NCBI GenBank assembly: GCA_002311855.1
Contig: DCAB01000002.1
Coordinates: 1-42,674 of the forward strand
Direction: 5' to 3'
Source: Candidatus Dadabacteria bacterium UBA1144
GTDB lineage: Bacteria; Desulfobacterota_D; UBA1144
Length of the DNA: 42,674 bases
The position numbers were made by a program, and so were the translations under genes. Positions 15,885-25,505 of the stretch are shown here, piece by piece; position 1 is the stretch's first letter, and every line of letters starts with the position of its first letter. The notes under the pieces were generated by a model. The model had not been told where the DNA came from. It saw only the letters and a program-made list of their open reading frames with translations, and searched no databases.

Positions 15885-16394
15885 ATGAGCAAAAAAACTA
15901 ACATGGAAATGACAACAAAGGGCAAAGATTTGGCCAAAAATGTTGTTTCCATTTTATTAAAGAAAAAACTAAAAATTACTATTGCCGAATCATGTACTGG
16001 TGGGTTACTTTCTAATATGATTACCAACATTCCTGGTTCTTCTAAATGTTTCGATTACGGTTTGGTGACGTATAGTAACAAGTCAAAAATTAATTTACTT
16101 AATATAAAAACCAAAACTTTATTGATTCATGGAGCGGTTAGTAGGCAAACAGTTTTGGCAATGGCTGGAAATTTGAGAAATATTTCTAATTCTGACATGT
16201 CTATTGCTATATCTGGAATAGCTGGTCCTTCGGGTGGAACGAGTGGCAAACCTGTCGGCACAGTTTTTATAGGTTTAAGTACAGTTAAAAAAACTACAGC
16301 GAAAAAATATATTTTCTCCGGAGATCGCGAATCCATCAAATTGCAAACTTGTTTGGTCGCATTAGATAAGATTAAAAATGAATTAATTATCTAA
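15885..16394 (+). CDS. pncC: Nicotinamide-nucleotide amidase PncC (CinA C-terminal domain)
   Basis: Deamidates nicotinamide mononucleotide in NAD salvage. The 169-aa protein is only the CinA C-terminal domain: AESCTGGLLSNMI holds the catalytic Ser in the SCTGG loop, followed by ISGIAGPSGGTSGKPVGTV. It lacks the N-terminal MoCF-like domain, as in stand-alone PncC proteins. It sits 53 bases before recA, the common cinA-recA order in many bacteria, and is divergent from the FabL-like gene. Confidence 0.9.
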   Translation: MSKKTNMEMTTKGKDLAKNVVSILLKKKLKITIAESCTGGLLSNMITNIPGSSKCFDYGLVTYSNKSKINLLNIKTKTLLIHGAVSRQTVLAMAGNLRNISNSDMSIAISGIAGPSGGTSGKPVGTVFIGLSTVKKTTAKKYIFSGDRESIKLQTCLVALDKIKNELII

Positions 16395-16436
16395 ATTATA
16401 GAAAGAATTTACTAAATCCTGTATAGTATCAAAAAA

Positions 16437-16441
16437 AGGAG
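16437..16441 (+). promoter_or_regulatory. Ribosome-binding site deciding the TTG start of recA
   Basis: AGGAG ends 6 bases before the TTG at 16448. Starting there gives the usual RecA N-terminus, so TTG is used as the start codon. Confidence 0.7.
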
Positions 16442-16447
16442 CCCAAC

Positions 16448-17482
16448 TTGTCAGAAAAAAAAAACAATACTACCGAAAAAGAAGAGAAAAAAGACAAGCA
16501 AAGGGCACTAGATCTAACGATTGCCACAATTGAAAAACAATTTGGAAAAGGGTCAATCATGAGACTCGATGACGATTCTCCAGTCGATAATATTAGGGTT
16601 GTTTCTAGTGGCTCAATTGGTTTAGATAGAGCAATGGGGGTAGGGGGATTTCCTAGAGGGAGAGTTGTAGAAATCTATGGACCTGAGGCTTCAGGTAAGA
16701 CTACTCTTGCTTTGCACGCGGTTGCGGAAACACAAAAAGAAGGAGGAACTGCTGCATTTGTCGATGCTGAACATGCACTAGACCGAACTTATGCGCGAAA
16801 CTTAGGTATCAAAACAGAAGAACTGCTAATTTCTCAACCTGATTTTGGTGAGCAAGCACTAGAAATCGTTGACCAACTTACAAGGAGTTCAGCGGTTGAT
16901 ATAATTGTCATAGATTCAGTTGCTGCTTTGACCCCTAAGGCAGAACTAGATGGGGAGATGGGAGATCGTCACGTTGGTCTTCAAGCTAGATTGATGTCGC
17001 AAGCATTGAGGAAGATAACATCAACTGTATCAAAATCAAAAACGACTATTATTTTTATAAATCAGTTAAGAATGAAAATCGGTGTACCTTCATATATGAA
17101 TCCAGAAACTACAACTGGTGGTAATGCATTGAAATTTTATGCATCTATAAGACTTGATGTTAGAAGGATTGCCTCAATAAAAACAGCTGAAAATGTCATT
17201 GGCAATAGAGTTAGAGTTAAAGTTGTTAAAAATAAAGTTGCACCACCCTTCAAAGAAGCTGAAATGGATATAATTTTTGGTAAAGGGATTTCTAAATTTG
17301 GTGAACTTATAGATTTTGGTGTTGAATTTGGTTTTGTTGAACAAGCTGGTTCTTGGTTTTCTTACTCAAGTGAAAGAATTGGACAAGGTAGAGACAAAGC
17401 TCAAAAGTTTTTAGAGGAAAATCCGAATTTGGCAAATAAGCTTGAAAAAGAAGTTAGAAACCAAATCGCTTCAAAAAAATGA
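16448..17482 (+). CDS. recA: Recombinase RecA
   Basis: Forms filaments on single-stranded DNA for strand exchange and triggers SOS autocleavage reactions. The 344-aa chain has Walker A GPEASGKTT (78-86), the VIDSVAAL Walker B and loops L1/L2 near NQLRMKIGV and ETTTGGNALKF. A lysine- and glutamate-rich N-terminal extension of about 20 residues precedes the core. The start is TTG with a good AGGAG site. A TATAGT box lies about 20 bases upstream; no LexA-type palindrome was seen. tsaB follows after 6 bases. Confidence 0.97.
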   Translation: MSEKKNNTTEKEEKKDKQRALDLTIATIEKQFGKGSIMRLDDDSPVDNIRVVSSGSIGLDRAMGVGGFPRGRVVEIYGPEASGKTTLALHAVAETQKEGGTAAFVDAEHALDRTYARNLGIKTEELLISQPDFGEQALEIVDQLTRSSAVDIIVIDSVAALTPKAELDGEMGDRHVGLQARLMSQALRKITSTVSKSKTTIIFINQLRMKIGVPSYMNPETTTGGNALKFYASIRLDVRRIASIKTAENVIGNRVRVKVVKNKVAPPFKEAEMDIIFGKGISKFGELIDFGVEFGFVEQAGSWFSYSSERIGQGRDKAQKFLEENPNLANKLEKEVRNQIASKK

Positions 17483-17488
17483 TTATTA

Positions 17489-18148
17489 ATGCTTTCTCTT
17501 AATATTGAAACATCTCAAAATATAACAAGTGTATCTTTATCTTCTCTTGATAAAATTCTTTCTTCCTTAGAGATTGATGATGGAAAACCAAATCACTGTG
17601 AATTGCTAGCTCCATTGATTGAAGAATTATTAAGAAAAAATTCTTCAACAATTAATGACCTAACTCAAATTCGAATTAATATTGGACCGGGAAATCTCTC
17701 ATCCTTGAGAGTGGGTATTTCAGCGGCAAATATTTTTGCTAGTTTTGCAAAAGTTCCAGTATATGGAATTTCATCTTTTCTACTTTACGCTTTTAATTAT
17801 GAATATAGCAACAAGAATTTGATAACTCTCTTTGATTTAAAAAACGATAATTTTGCATATGCGAAATTTATTAAAGAAAATTCAAAAATTTCTTTAATTG
17901 AGAGCGATTTTAATATAAATCTTAACAGGATTGAATTGATTGATATGAATAATTCAATAATTGTCGGAACAGGCTTAAAGAAATACAAAAAGAAATATCA
18001 AAACAATTCCACCCCTACTTCGTTCTTAGATGAAGATTTTAAGATTACTTCGGAGTCTCTCGCAAATGTGGATTTGGATTTTCAAGAAAATCTAATTTTT
18101 AATAAAATGCCACTAGTCCCATTTAATAGCTACTCTTTTGGTAGTTAA
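17489..18148 (+). CDS. tsaB: tRNA t6A synthesis protein TsaB
   Basis: Non-catalytic partner of TsaD in threonylcarbamoylation of tRNA A37. The chain begins MLSLNIETS, the ASKHA phosphate-1 strand, and has GPGNLSSLRVG around residues 67-77, corresponding to the family GPGSFTGLRIG. At 219 aa it is a normal TsaB length, with a fast-evolving second half. It is 6 bases after recA; TsaE is at 10556. Confidence 0.87.
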   Translation: MLSLNIETSQNITSVSLSSLDKILSSLEIDDGKPNHCELLAPLIEELLRKNSSTINDLTQIRINIGPGNLSSLRVGISAANIFASFAKVPVYGISSFLLYAFNYEYSNKNLITLFDLKNDNFAYAKFIKENSKISLIESDFNINLNRIELIDMNNSIIVGTGLKKYKKKYQNNSTPTSFLDEDFKITSESLANVDLDFQENLIFNKMPLVPFNSYSFGS

Positions 18149-18163
18149 AGCACAAAATTGATA

Positions 18164-18169
18164 TATAAT
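18164..18169 (+). promoter_or_regulatory. -10 box of ilvB, very close to the start codon
   Basis: A perfect TATAAT ends 7 bases before the ilvB ATG, predicting transcription at or one base before the start codon. No convincing -35 hexamer was found at 16-18 bases. Confidence 0.4.
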
Positions 18170-18176
18170 AATCGCA

Positions 18177-19730
18177 ATGAAAAAATATCTGGGGGCCGAA
18201 CTTTTTTTTGAGTCTTTATATTATCTAGGGATTAGAACTATATTTGGTTTACCTGGTGGTTATGTGTTGAAAGTTTACGATGTTCTCCCATCATATTCGA
18301 AAAAAATTAAACATATATTAACCAGACACGAACAAGCTGCAACCCATATGGCGGATGGATTTGCAAGAGCAAGTGAATTACCTGGGATAGTTCTTTGTAC
18401 ATCTGGCCCCGCTGCTACTAATACTGTTGCTGGTATTACTACGGCCTACATGGATTCGGTTCCTGTCCTTATTTTTACTGGCCAGGTACCCGTACCCTTT
18501 CTTGGTAGTGACGCATTTCAAGAAGCGGATCATATTGGAATTACAAGATCATGCACTAAGCACAATACTTTAGTTAGAAAAACGATTAATCTTCCCAAGG
18601 CAATGGCCGAAGCCTATCATATTTCAACTACTGGAAGGAAAGGACCTGTTCTTGTTGATATGCCAAAGGATGTTTTAATTGGTGAAAGTGAATTTAAAAT
18701 TCCCGAAAAAATTAGACTACCGAATTATAAAGAAAATCCTATTTTGAAAAAAAAGGATTTTGAAAATTTTGAATCTTTACTTAATTTATCGGATAAACCA
18801 CTTCTTGTATTTGGTAGAGGTAGTTGTGATATGTCAAATATGAAAAATATCAAACATATCCTCAAGAAATTCGCGATACCTTCACTGACTTCTTTAATGT
18901 CTTTGGGTGTTTTAGGAGATAGTGAAAATAATTTTGGAATGCTTGGAGATCATGGATCGTATGCAGCATCCGAACTTATTAGAAATACCGATTTACTTAT
19001 ATCTATTGGATGTGATTTAAATAAAATACTTCCAGAAACATTATTGCAAAATAAAAAAATTGTTGTTGTTGATATCGATGAAGCACAGTTGAATTATTTC
19101 AGAAAGGATACTTTAAATATTCATACGAATTCGAAATTTTTTATTGACGCCTTTAAAGATATAAAAAACAAGTTTCAGTTTAAATGGGAGAAAAAATACT
19201 TAAAAGGATTGCATACCAAAAATACGACTCATAAATTAAGTGTAGTGTCGAAGAATAAAAAAGCGTTTATTTTTCACGCTTTGTCTTTATTGTCGAAAGA
19301 TGAAACGATTATATGTTCAGACTTTAGTTATCAAGATACGACTCACCAGCAGTTTTTTGAATTTAAAGATTACAGAAACAATATTTTAGCGGGAGGAAAT
19401 GGTATTCCTGGTTATGGGTTTCCTGCCGCAATTGGAGCAAAGTTTGCCAGACCAAAGACAAAAGTTGTAAGTGTTTCATCCGGAGCAAATTTTCAATTTA
19501 ATATGCAAGAAATGATAGTTGCGCGAGAACAAAATTTAGATTTAAGTATTATTGTTGTTAATGAACGTGGTAAAGATAAGAATCAAAAAAATAAAGGTCC
19601 AGATTATACATTAATGGGAGAAGCCTTTGGAGTTAAATCTTTCAAAATAGATATCGACGATGACATTAAGAAAGAACTAGGAAAACATCTAAATCACCAG
19701 GGTACACGTCTAATCGAGATTGTGATCTAA
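18177..19730 (+). CDS. ilvB: Acetolactate synthase large subunit, atypical active site
   Basis: By order (ilvB-ilvN-ilvC) and sequence this is the catalytic subunit making acetolactate or acetohydroxybutyrate. The first two domains are typical: GLPGG, RHEQAA with the ThDP-activating Glu52, TSGPAATN and FQEADHIGITR. The third domain is not. The GDG Mg/ThDP motif reads SGA (Gly436 for the Asp), the NN pair 27 residues on reads NE (Asn462-Glu463), GTMGFGLP reads GIPGYGFP, and about 16 residues of the lid loop (normally GMVRQWQ and beyond) are missing. At 517 aa it is 40-50 residues short. It may be altered, inactive, or use metal differently. Confidence 0.85.
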   Translation: MKKYLGAELFFESLYYLGIRTIFGLPGGYVLKVYDVLPSYSKKIKHILTRHEQAATHMADGFARASELPGIVLCTSGPAATNTVAGITTAYMDSVPVLIFTGQVPVPFLGSDAFQEADHIGITRSCTKHNTLVRKTINLPKAMAEAYHISTTGRKGPVLVDMPKDVLIGESEFKIPEKIRLPNYKENPILKKKDFENFESLLNLSDKPLLVFGRGSCDMSNMKNIKHILKKFAIPSLTSLMSLGVLGDSENNFGMLGDHGSYAASELIRNTDLLISIGCDLNKILPETLLQNKKIVVVDIDEAQLNYFRKDTLNIHTNSKFFIDAFKDIKNKFQFKWEKKYLKGLHTKNTTHKLSVVSKNKKAFIFHALSLLSKDETIICSDFSYQDTTHQQFFEFKDYRNNILAGGNGIPGYGFPAAIGAKFARPKTKVVSVSSGANFQFNMQEMIVAREQNLDLSIIVVNERGKDKNQKNKGPDYTLMGEAFGVKSFKIDIDDDIKKELGKHLNHQGTRLIEIVI

Positions 19731-19774
19731 CCACTATATAATATTTGAAATTAGTTTATTATAATCTCTTTTAA

Positions 19775-19780
19775 AAGGAG
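19775..19780 (+). promoter_or_regulatory. Ribosome-binding site deciding the TTG start of ilvN
   Basis: AAGGAG ends 7 bases before the TTG at 19788. The resulting N-terminus MRHILSILV matches the family, while the nearby ATG at 19781 is out of frame. Confidence 0.7.
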
Positions 19781-19787
19781 ATGGATT

Positions 19788-20279
19788 TTGCGTCATATTC
19801 TATCAATTTTAGTGGACAATGAGCCAGGAGTACTTGCGAGAATTGCAGGATTATTCACAGCCAGAGGTTTCAACATAGAGAGTCTCTGTGTTGCAGAGAC
19901 GGAGCGCCCATCATTATCAAAAATAACGTTAGTAACTTCTGGTGAAGATTGGGTAATAGATCAAATAATTAAAAGATTTGAAAATATGATTAATGTTATT
20001 AAAGTTCGGGATTTCTCTGATGCTGACAGTATTCAACGCGAGCTTATTATCGCTCGAGTTGTGCCAACAAAAAATAGCAGATCTGAAGTTTTAAGAGTTG
20101 CAGATATCTTCAGATCAAACGTTGTTGATGTTGGACCGAAATCTTACACATTGGAGCTTACAGGGAATAAAGAGAAACTAGAAGCATTCGTGGCAATTCT
20201 TAGACCTCTTGGATTAAAAGAAGTAACAAGAACCGGACTGATATCTCTACCTAGAGAGAAAAAAATGAAGGAGATTTAA
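19788..20279 (+). CDS. ilvN: Acetolactate synthase regulatory subunit
   Basis: Small subunit that activates IlvB and confers valine feedback. The N-terminal ACT domain reads ILVDNEPGVLARIAGLFTARGFNIESL, followed by TLVTSGED; the second half is the ALS_ss C-terminal domain. At 163 aa and with all conserved glycines, it looks fully normal, in contrast to its partner. It begins at TTG and ends 2 bases before ilvC. Confidence 0.94.
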   Translation: MRHILSILVDNEPGVLARIAGLFTARGFNIESLCVAETERPSLSKITLVTSGEDWVIDQIIKRFENMINVIKVRDFSDADSIQRELIIARVVPTKNSRSEVLRVADIFRSNVVDVGPKSYTLELTGNKEKLEAFVAILRPLGLKEVTRTGLISLPREKKMKEI

Positions 20280-20281
20280 AT

Positions 20282-21298
20282 ATGAAAGTTTTTTATGACG
20301 AAGATTGTAATTTAGAGTTGCTACGAGATAAGCATGTCGGGATAATTGGCTTTGGAAGCCAGGGCCATGCACATGCTCAAAATTTAAGAGATTCAGGAAT
20401 TAATTTATCAGTTGCGGAAATCAAAGATGGACCGAGTTGGAACAAGGCCGTTTCTGCAGGTTTAGATGTTGTTGAAGTTCCTGAATTGGTATCCAAATCT
20501 GATATTGTAATGTTTCTTGCTCCTGATACAAGTCAGAAGGAAATCTACGAAAAAACTGTAAAAGAGAATTTAAGACCAGGACAATATTTGGGGTTTGCCC
20601 ATGGTTTCAATATCCACTACAATCAAATCGTTCCTGAGAAAGATATAAATGTGTTTATGGTTGCACCTAAAGCGCCAGGCCATACCGTAAGAGACCAATA
20701 TGAAAGTGGAGCAGGTGTCCCGGCACTAATCGCAGTTCATCAAGATCCATCTGGGAATACAAAAGATGTCTCGCTTGCTTATGCATCTGGGCTAGGATCT
20801 GCTCGAGTAGGGATTATTGAGACAACTTTTAAAGATGAAACTGAAACAGATTTATTTGGTGAACAATCAGTTTTGTGTGGAGGATTATCAAGTTTGATTC
20901 TTGCTGGCTTTGAAACCTTGACTGAAGCTGGTTATCCACCAGAAATGGCTTATTTTGAGTGTTGCCACGAAGTGAAATTGATTGTTGATTTAATATACGA
21001 AGGCGGAATCTCTACCATGAGGTACTCGATTAGTGATACTGCGAAATATGGAGATATAACTAGAGGACCAAGAATCATTGATAGTGAAGTCAAAGCAAGA
21101 ATGAAAAAAATCTTAAAAGATATTCAAAGCGGAGAATTTGCCAAGGAATGGGTGGCGGAAAATGAATCAGGAAGACCAAATTATAATCGCCTGTTAAAAG
21201 AAGGAGAAAATCATCCAATTGAAGCTATTGGAAACACGTTAAGATCGATGATGACGCCACTTTTCAAAAGAAGATTGGTTGATAAAACCAAAAACTAG
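20282..21298 (+). CDS. ilvC: Ketol-acid reductoisomerase
   Basis: Second common step of valine and isoleucine synthesis, Mg- and NADPH-dependent. The 338-aa chain is the short class I form: cofactor loop GFGSQGHAHAQNLRDSG, then KAPGHTVR, and the metal-binding segment DETETDLFGEQ in the knotted helical domain. The stop codon overlaps the GTG start of psd by one base. Confidence 0.96.
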   Translation: MKVFYDEDCNLELLRDKHVGIIGFGSQGHAHAQNLRDSGINLSVAEIKDGPSWNKAVSAGLDVVEVPELVSKSDIVMFLAPDTSQKEIYEKTVKENLRPGQYLGFAHGFNIHYNQIVPEKDINVFMVAPKAPGHTVRDQYESGAGVPALIAVHQDPSGNTKDVSLAYASGLGSARVGIIETTFKDETETDLFGEQSVLCGGLSSLILAGFETLTEAGYPPEMAYFECCHEVKLIVDLIYEGGISTMRYSISDTAKYGDITRGPRIIDSEVKARMKKILKDIQSGEFAKEWVAENESGRPNYNRLLKEGENHPIEAIGNTLRSMMTPLFKRRLVDKTKN

Positions 21299-21948
21299 TG
21301 AAAATAGATTATAAATGGTCAGTTGCAAGAGAAGGATACTTTCCAATCTTAACATCCTTTTTTGTTTGTTGGCTTGGCACCGCCTTTTTTGGTCTATCTT
21401 TTATCTCAATAATTCTTTTTGGCTTATTTCTCGTAGTCCTGTATTTCTTTAGAGACCCTGAGAGGATTGTACCAAATGTAGATGGGATGGTTTCTCCTGC
21501 CGATGGAAAAATTATATCAATCGATAAATCAACGGAATCTGAATTTGTTAAGAAAGAAATGAAGAGAATTTGTATTTTTCTATCTCTTCTTGATTGTCAT
21601 ATCAACAGGTCCCCTATTGACTGTTCGGTAAACGAAACAAGATATTATCCTGGAGCGTTTCATTTTGCAAACTCTGATAAGGCAGTTGAAAACGAAAGAT
21701 TATGTATCCATTTAAAATCGGATTCCAATGAAGATGTCATTGTAATTCAATATGCTGGTTTTTTAGCGAGACGCATAGTGTCTTATATCTCTGTTAATTC
21801 GAATCTAAAACGAGGCCAACGAATTGGAATAATAAAGTTTGGCTCAAGAGTTGATATATATGTACCTGAGAATTATCATACTAATTTGAAGGCAGGAGAT
21901 AGCGTAGTAGCGGGAGAGACAATACTATATGAAAGAGAAGGTAAATAA
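21298..21948 (+). CDS. psd: Phosphatidylserine decarboxylase proenzyme
   Basis: Decarboxylates phosphatidylserine to phosphatidylethanolamine after self-cleavage that makes a pyruvoyl group. This is the short (216 aa) form: a hydrophobic N-terminus with two membrane-like segments, VSPADGKI, and the cleavage site in FGSRVDIYVPENY near the C-terminus, where the Gly-Ser bond is cut. The start is GTG, one base overlapping ilvC. pssA, which makes its substrate, overlaps its 3' end by 20 bases. Confidence 0.92.
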   Translation: MKIDYKWSVAREGYFPILTSFFVCWLGTAFFGLSFISIILFGLFLVVLYFFRDPERIVPNVDGMVSPADGKIISIDKSTESEFVKKEMKRICIFLSLLDCHINRSPIDCSVNETRYYPGAFHFANSDKAVENERLCIHLKSDSNEDVIVIQYAGFLARRIVSYISVNSNLKRGQRIGIIKFGSRVDIYVPENYHTNLKAGDSVVAGETILYEREGK

Positions 21949-22729
21949 AGAAAACACGAAGATAATATCTTTAATCCCGAATCTTCTAACTACAATGGCT
22001 CTTTCGTTTGGATTGTTATCCATATTCAATATAATCAAACTTTTGCCTTTAACTAATGAGAGGTTTGTAGGAATTGAAACACAATTTTTAACAGAAAAAG
22101 CTTTATGGTGGTCTTGTATTTTTATTTATATAGCTGCTTTTATAGATTTTGTCGACGGTAAAATTGCAAAACTTCTAAAAAATGAGTCTGAATTTGGAAT
22201 GCATTATGATTCACTATCTGATTTAATTTGTTTTGGATTAGCGCCATCTCTGCTTATTTATATCGTCTACCTTTCTTCTTATGGAAAACTAGGAATGATG
22301 TGCTCAATTTTTCTGACTATATGTGTTGCACTTAGACTCTCAAGATTTAATACGTTATCTCATAACCAAAAAAATAGTTTTTTTGTAGGTTTACCTAGCC
22401 CAATGGGTGCGGGCCTCATTGTTTCTCTAATACTAATTGATTACAAATTTGTTTTGTTTTCCAAAGAAGATATTGAAGTTATTTTCTTGATTTTTTCCCC
22501 AATTGTCGGAATGTTAATGGTGAGTAATATTATTTTTACCAAGAAAATATTTCCGAACAAGATTAGAAGATTTAAAGCATTGATTATCATATCAATAGTT
22601 TCGGTAGCAATTTTAACTCATATTGAAATCGGATCTTTCGTGTTATTTTATTCTTACCTAATTTTTACCCTGATTAGATTTTCGATATCAAAATACAGGA
22701 AAAGACATTCTATTGCTTCTCGAACTTAG
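21929..22729 (+). CDS. pssA: CDP-diacylglycerol-serine phosphatidyltransferase
   Basis: Makes phosphatidylserine, the substrate of Psd, in the inner membrane. The 266-aa protein has about six to seven hydrophobic spans. The CDP-alcohol transferase motif reads DFVDGKIAK-x8-G-x3-D-x3-D (core residues about 67-92). The usual DGxxAR is DGKIAK: a conservative Arg-to-Lys change. The start lies inside psd, so translation is coupled. Confidence 0.9.
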   Translation: MKEKVNKENTKIISLIPNLLTTMALSFGLLSIFNIIKLLPLTNERFVGIETQFLTEKALWWSCIFIYIAAFIDFVDGKIAKLLKNESEFGMHYDSLSDLICFGLAPSLLIYIVYLSSYGKLGMMCSIFLTICVALRLSRFNTLSHNQKNSFFVGLPSPMGAGLIVSLILIDYKFVLFSKEDIEVIFLIFSPIVGMLMVSNIIFTKKIFPNKIRRFKALIIISIVSVAILTHIEIGSFVLFYSYLIFTLIRFSISKYRKRHSIASRT

Positions 22730-22733
22730 TTAG

Positions 22734-25331
22734 ATGTTACAAGAAATCAGTCAGTATTATCTAGATAGTGGTCTAAAAATTATTATAAAAGAGGACAAAC
22801 TGTCACCGGTCACCTCTTTTTTTGTTTGGGTTGATACAGGAAGTGCTTATGAAAACGATCAAGAAAGAGGCCTTGCACATGTACATGAGCATATGATTTT
22901 TAAGGGGACATCAACACTAAAAGTTGGAGAAATATCGAAACAAATTGAAGCTCATGGTGGTGAAATAAATGCTTTTACTTCGCATGATGAGACCGTGTAT
23001 TATGTGACTATTTCAAATAATTTTGTTGATGTAGCCCTAAATATTCTTTCAGAATGTATGTATGATGCGATATTTGATGAAGATGAATTGCAAAAAGAAC
23101 TTGAAGTTATACTGGAAGAAATTAAAAGAAGTGAAGATCTCCCAAATAGCTGTTTAAGCCAAATGATTTTTACAAATTCATTTCCAGACCATAGTTATGG
23201 ATTACCTATCTTAGGAACACCAAATACTGTTAGTAATTTTGGTAGAGACGATTTGAAAAATTTTTATAACAAATGGTATCAGGCAAAAAATATGAAACTT
23301 ATTATAGTAGGTGGTGCTGATACGGAACAACTTAAAGAAAAAATAAATAAATCTTTTAGTAAATTAAAATCAGATAATATTAATTCAACAATTCTTAACG
23401 ATAGCTTTACCCATGTAGGACTAAGAGTAGATGTTGATTATAGGGAAGTTAACGAATCTTACTTTGCTATTTCCTTTAGGACACAAAAAGCATCAAATCT
23501 TAAATCACCTATACTTGATATGATCGGGGTCATTTTAGGTTCGGGAGAGAGTTCTATACTAAATAAGAGATTAAAGGAAGAGTTAGGGCTAGCGACTTCT
23601 ATATATTCTTATAATGCTTCGGCTAGACACGGTGGGGTTTTTGTAGTTGGTGGAACATTATTAGAGAACAATCTTAAAGATTCACTAAGATTAATTATCA
23701 AAGAAATACGAAGAATCATAAATCTCGATTTTGATTCAGACCAACTTGAAAGAGCCAAGACAGAATTATTGACTCAAAACCTATATGAAAACGAAACGGT
23801 TCAAAGCCAAGCGCAAAAAATTGGTTTTCTTGAATCTCAAGCAGGAACAATCGAATTTGAGAAAGATTATTTAGAAACTATTAGAAAGGCCACTCCAGAA
23901 AAAATAAGGGAAATATCAAAAGAATTCTTTAAAGTCGAAAATTTGGCTTTGAGCTTGATATTGCCAAAAAGCTCTGAGAAGCAAAACCCAGATAGTTTAA
24001 AGATTATTCTTAATGAATCATTTAAAAAAGAACTGAAATTTTCTAAAAGGAAGTTTCAACCTTATAAGTTAAAAAATTATTCTATTGCAAGTGTGAAATA
24101 TGAAAAACCGAAACTACTCAAATTAGATAATGGAGTAAATTTACTTGTTCTTCAAAATAAAAAAACTCCCTTGATTTCATTAAGGTCCGTATCTCTTGGG
24201 GGTCTAAAGTATGAAAACAAAACTTTGAATGGCAAATTTAGTCTGTTGACTGATTTATTAACAAGAGGTTCCAAGAATTATAGTAAAGATGATATTGCAA
24301 TGAAAACTGAGATACTGGCGTCAGAGTTGGAAGGATTCTCCGGAAGAAATAGCTTTGGATTGAAGATGGTTGGTCCGAGTACTAATTTAGTCGAACTCGT
24401 ATCGATATTCTCCGACGTAATTAATAATCCAATTTTTGAAGATTCTGAGATAGATATTGCAAAAAAAGACGTCTTGTCTTATTTGAATAGGCAAAAACAA
24501 AATTATGCATCGATAGTTGCTGATAAGTTTTTAGAATTATTATTTGGTGATCATGCTTATTCATTAAATCAATTTGGAACCGAAGATAGTATTAGGAACA
24601 TCCAAAGAGGAGATATTTTAGAAGCTCATAAAAATTTTATCTCTCAAGATAATATTTTATTGTCGGCAGTTGGTAATTTCGAAATATCTCAGCTAGTAAA
24701 GGAATTGAATAAGCATCTTCTCTTTGAAAATGATTCCAAGAAATTACCAAGAATTGACTCATGTAATTTAATAACAGACGATAGACATGAAACACTTACA
24801 TTGGGCGATAAAGAACAATCCCATATAATGATTGGGACTTATGCTCCAGATGTAATGTCAGAAGATAGATTTGCCTTTAATATAATTAATTCCGTTTTAT
24901 CTGGAATGGGTGGAAGACTATTTCTAGAATTAAGAGACAAAAAAAGTTTAGCTTATACTGTTACTTCCTTTTTCAGCCCTAATTTTGACCATGGTTATTT
25001 TGGTGTATACATAGGGTGTTCTCCAGAGAAAAAAGATGAAAGCATTGAAGCGATAAATGACCAACTTGTGAAGCTCGTTTCAGATGGTATAGGGAACCAT
25101 GAACTAGAAAGGGCAAAGAATTATTTAATTGGTAAGAATGATATATCTCTGCAAAGAAATTCTTCTATTAACACAAGGATTTCCCAAGCATCATTGTATG
25201 GCTTAAGTTTTAATGAACCATTTAATTTTTCATCTCATATAGATGCTGTTTCAAAGCAATTAGTAGATTCTACCATTGAAAAATATCTAGGAACCAAAAA
25301 GAAAGTTACTGTATCAGTGGACCCATCCTAA
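22734..25331 (+). CDS. M16 family zinc peptidase, two-domain
   Basis: The 865-aa protein contains two M16 (pitrilysin/processing-peptidase-like) halves. The first is catalytic: HVHEH (His49-x-x-Glu52-His53) is the inverted zinc motif, with the distal Glu in ELEVILEEIKR about 75 residues later. The second half lacks a zinc motif but has the conserved GMGGRLFLELRDKKSLAY segment. No clear signal peptide is present at this start, so the protein may be cytoplasmic or start elsewhere. It follows pssA by 4 bases. Substrates are unknown. Confidence 0.9.
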   Translation: MLQEISQYYLDSGLKIIIKEDKLSPVTSFFVWVDTGSAYENDQERGLAHVHEHMIFKGTSTLKVGEISKQIEAHGGEINAFTSHDETVYYVTISNNFVDVALNILSECMYDAIFDEDELQKELEVILEEIKRSEDLPNSCLSQMIFTNSFPDHSYGLPILGTPNTVSNFGRDDLKNFYNKWYQAKNMKLIIVGGADTEQLKEKINKSFSKLKSDNINSTILNDSFTHVGLRVDVDYREVNESYFAISFRTQKASNLKSPILDMIGVILGSGESSILNKRLKEELGLATSIYSYNASARHGGVFVVGGTLLENNLKDSLRLIIKEIRRIINLDFDSDQLERAKTELLTQNLYENETVQSQAQKIGFLESQAGTIEFEKDYLETIRKATPEKIREISKEFFKVENLALSLILPKSSEKQNPDSLKIILNESFKKELKFSKRKFQPYKLKNYSIASVKYEKPKLLKLDNGVNLLVLQNKKTPLISLRSVSLGGLKYENKTLNGKFSLLTDLLTRGSKNYSKDDIAMKTEILASELEGFSGRNSFGLKMVGPSTNLVELVSIFSDVINNPIFEDSEIDIAKKDVLSYLNRQKQNYASIVADKFLELLFGDHAYSLNQFGTEDSIRNIQRGDILEAHKNFISQDNILLSAVGNFEISQLVKELNKHLLFENDSKKLPRIDSCNLITDDRHETLTLGDKEQSHIMIGTYAPDVMSEDRFAFNIINSVLSGMGGRLFLELRDKKSLAYTVTSFFSPNFDHGYFGVYIGCSPEKKDESIEAINDQLVKLVSDGIGNHELERAKNYLIGKNDISLQRNSSINTRISQASLYGLSFNEPFNFSSHIDAVSKQLVDSTIEKYLGTKKKVTVSVDPS

Positions 25332-25410
25332 TGTTTATGCTCATTTTAAATTGCTTTTGAATGGATTGCTATTATATTTATTTTTCAAACAAATCTCAGT
25401 TTTTTATACT

Positions 25411-25492
25411 GGGAGCGTGGCGGAATTGGTAGACGCACTAGATTTAGGATCTAGCGCCTTCGGGCGTGGGGGTTCGACTCCCCCCGCTCCCA
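25411..25492 (+). tRNA. tRNA-Leu (anticodon UAG)
   Basis: An 82-base cloverleaf: acceptor GGGAGCG/CGCTCCC, anticodon stem CTAGA/TCTAG with loop TTTAGGA (anticodon TAG), a short variable arm (CGCCTTCGGGCG), T-arm GGGGG-TTCGACT-CCCCC, discriminator A. CCA is not encoded. TTGCTT and TATATT with a 16-base gap lie at 25351-25378 as a possible promoter. tig starts 13 bases downstream. Confidence 0.97.
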
Positions 25493-25505
25493 TTTTGGAG
25501 TTAAG

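Noticed and set aside
16395..16447. LexA/SOS box upstream of recA
   Set aside because: Only a half-site-like CTGT is present; no palindrome of a known SOS type.
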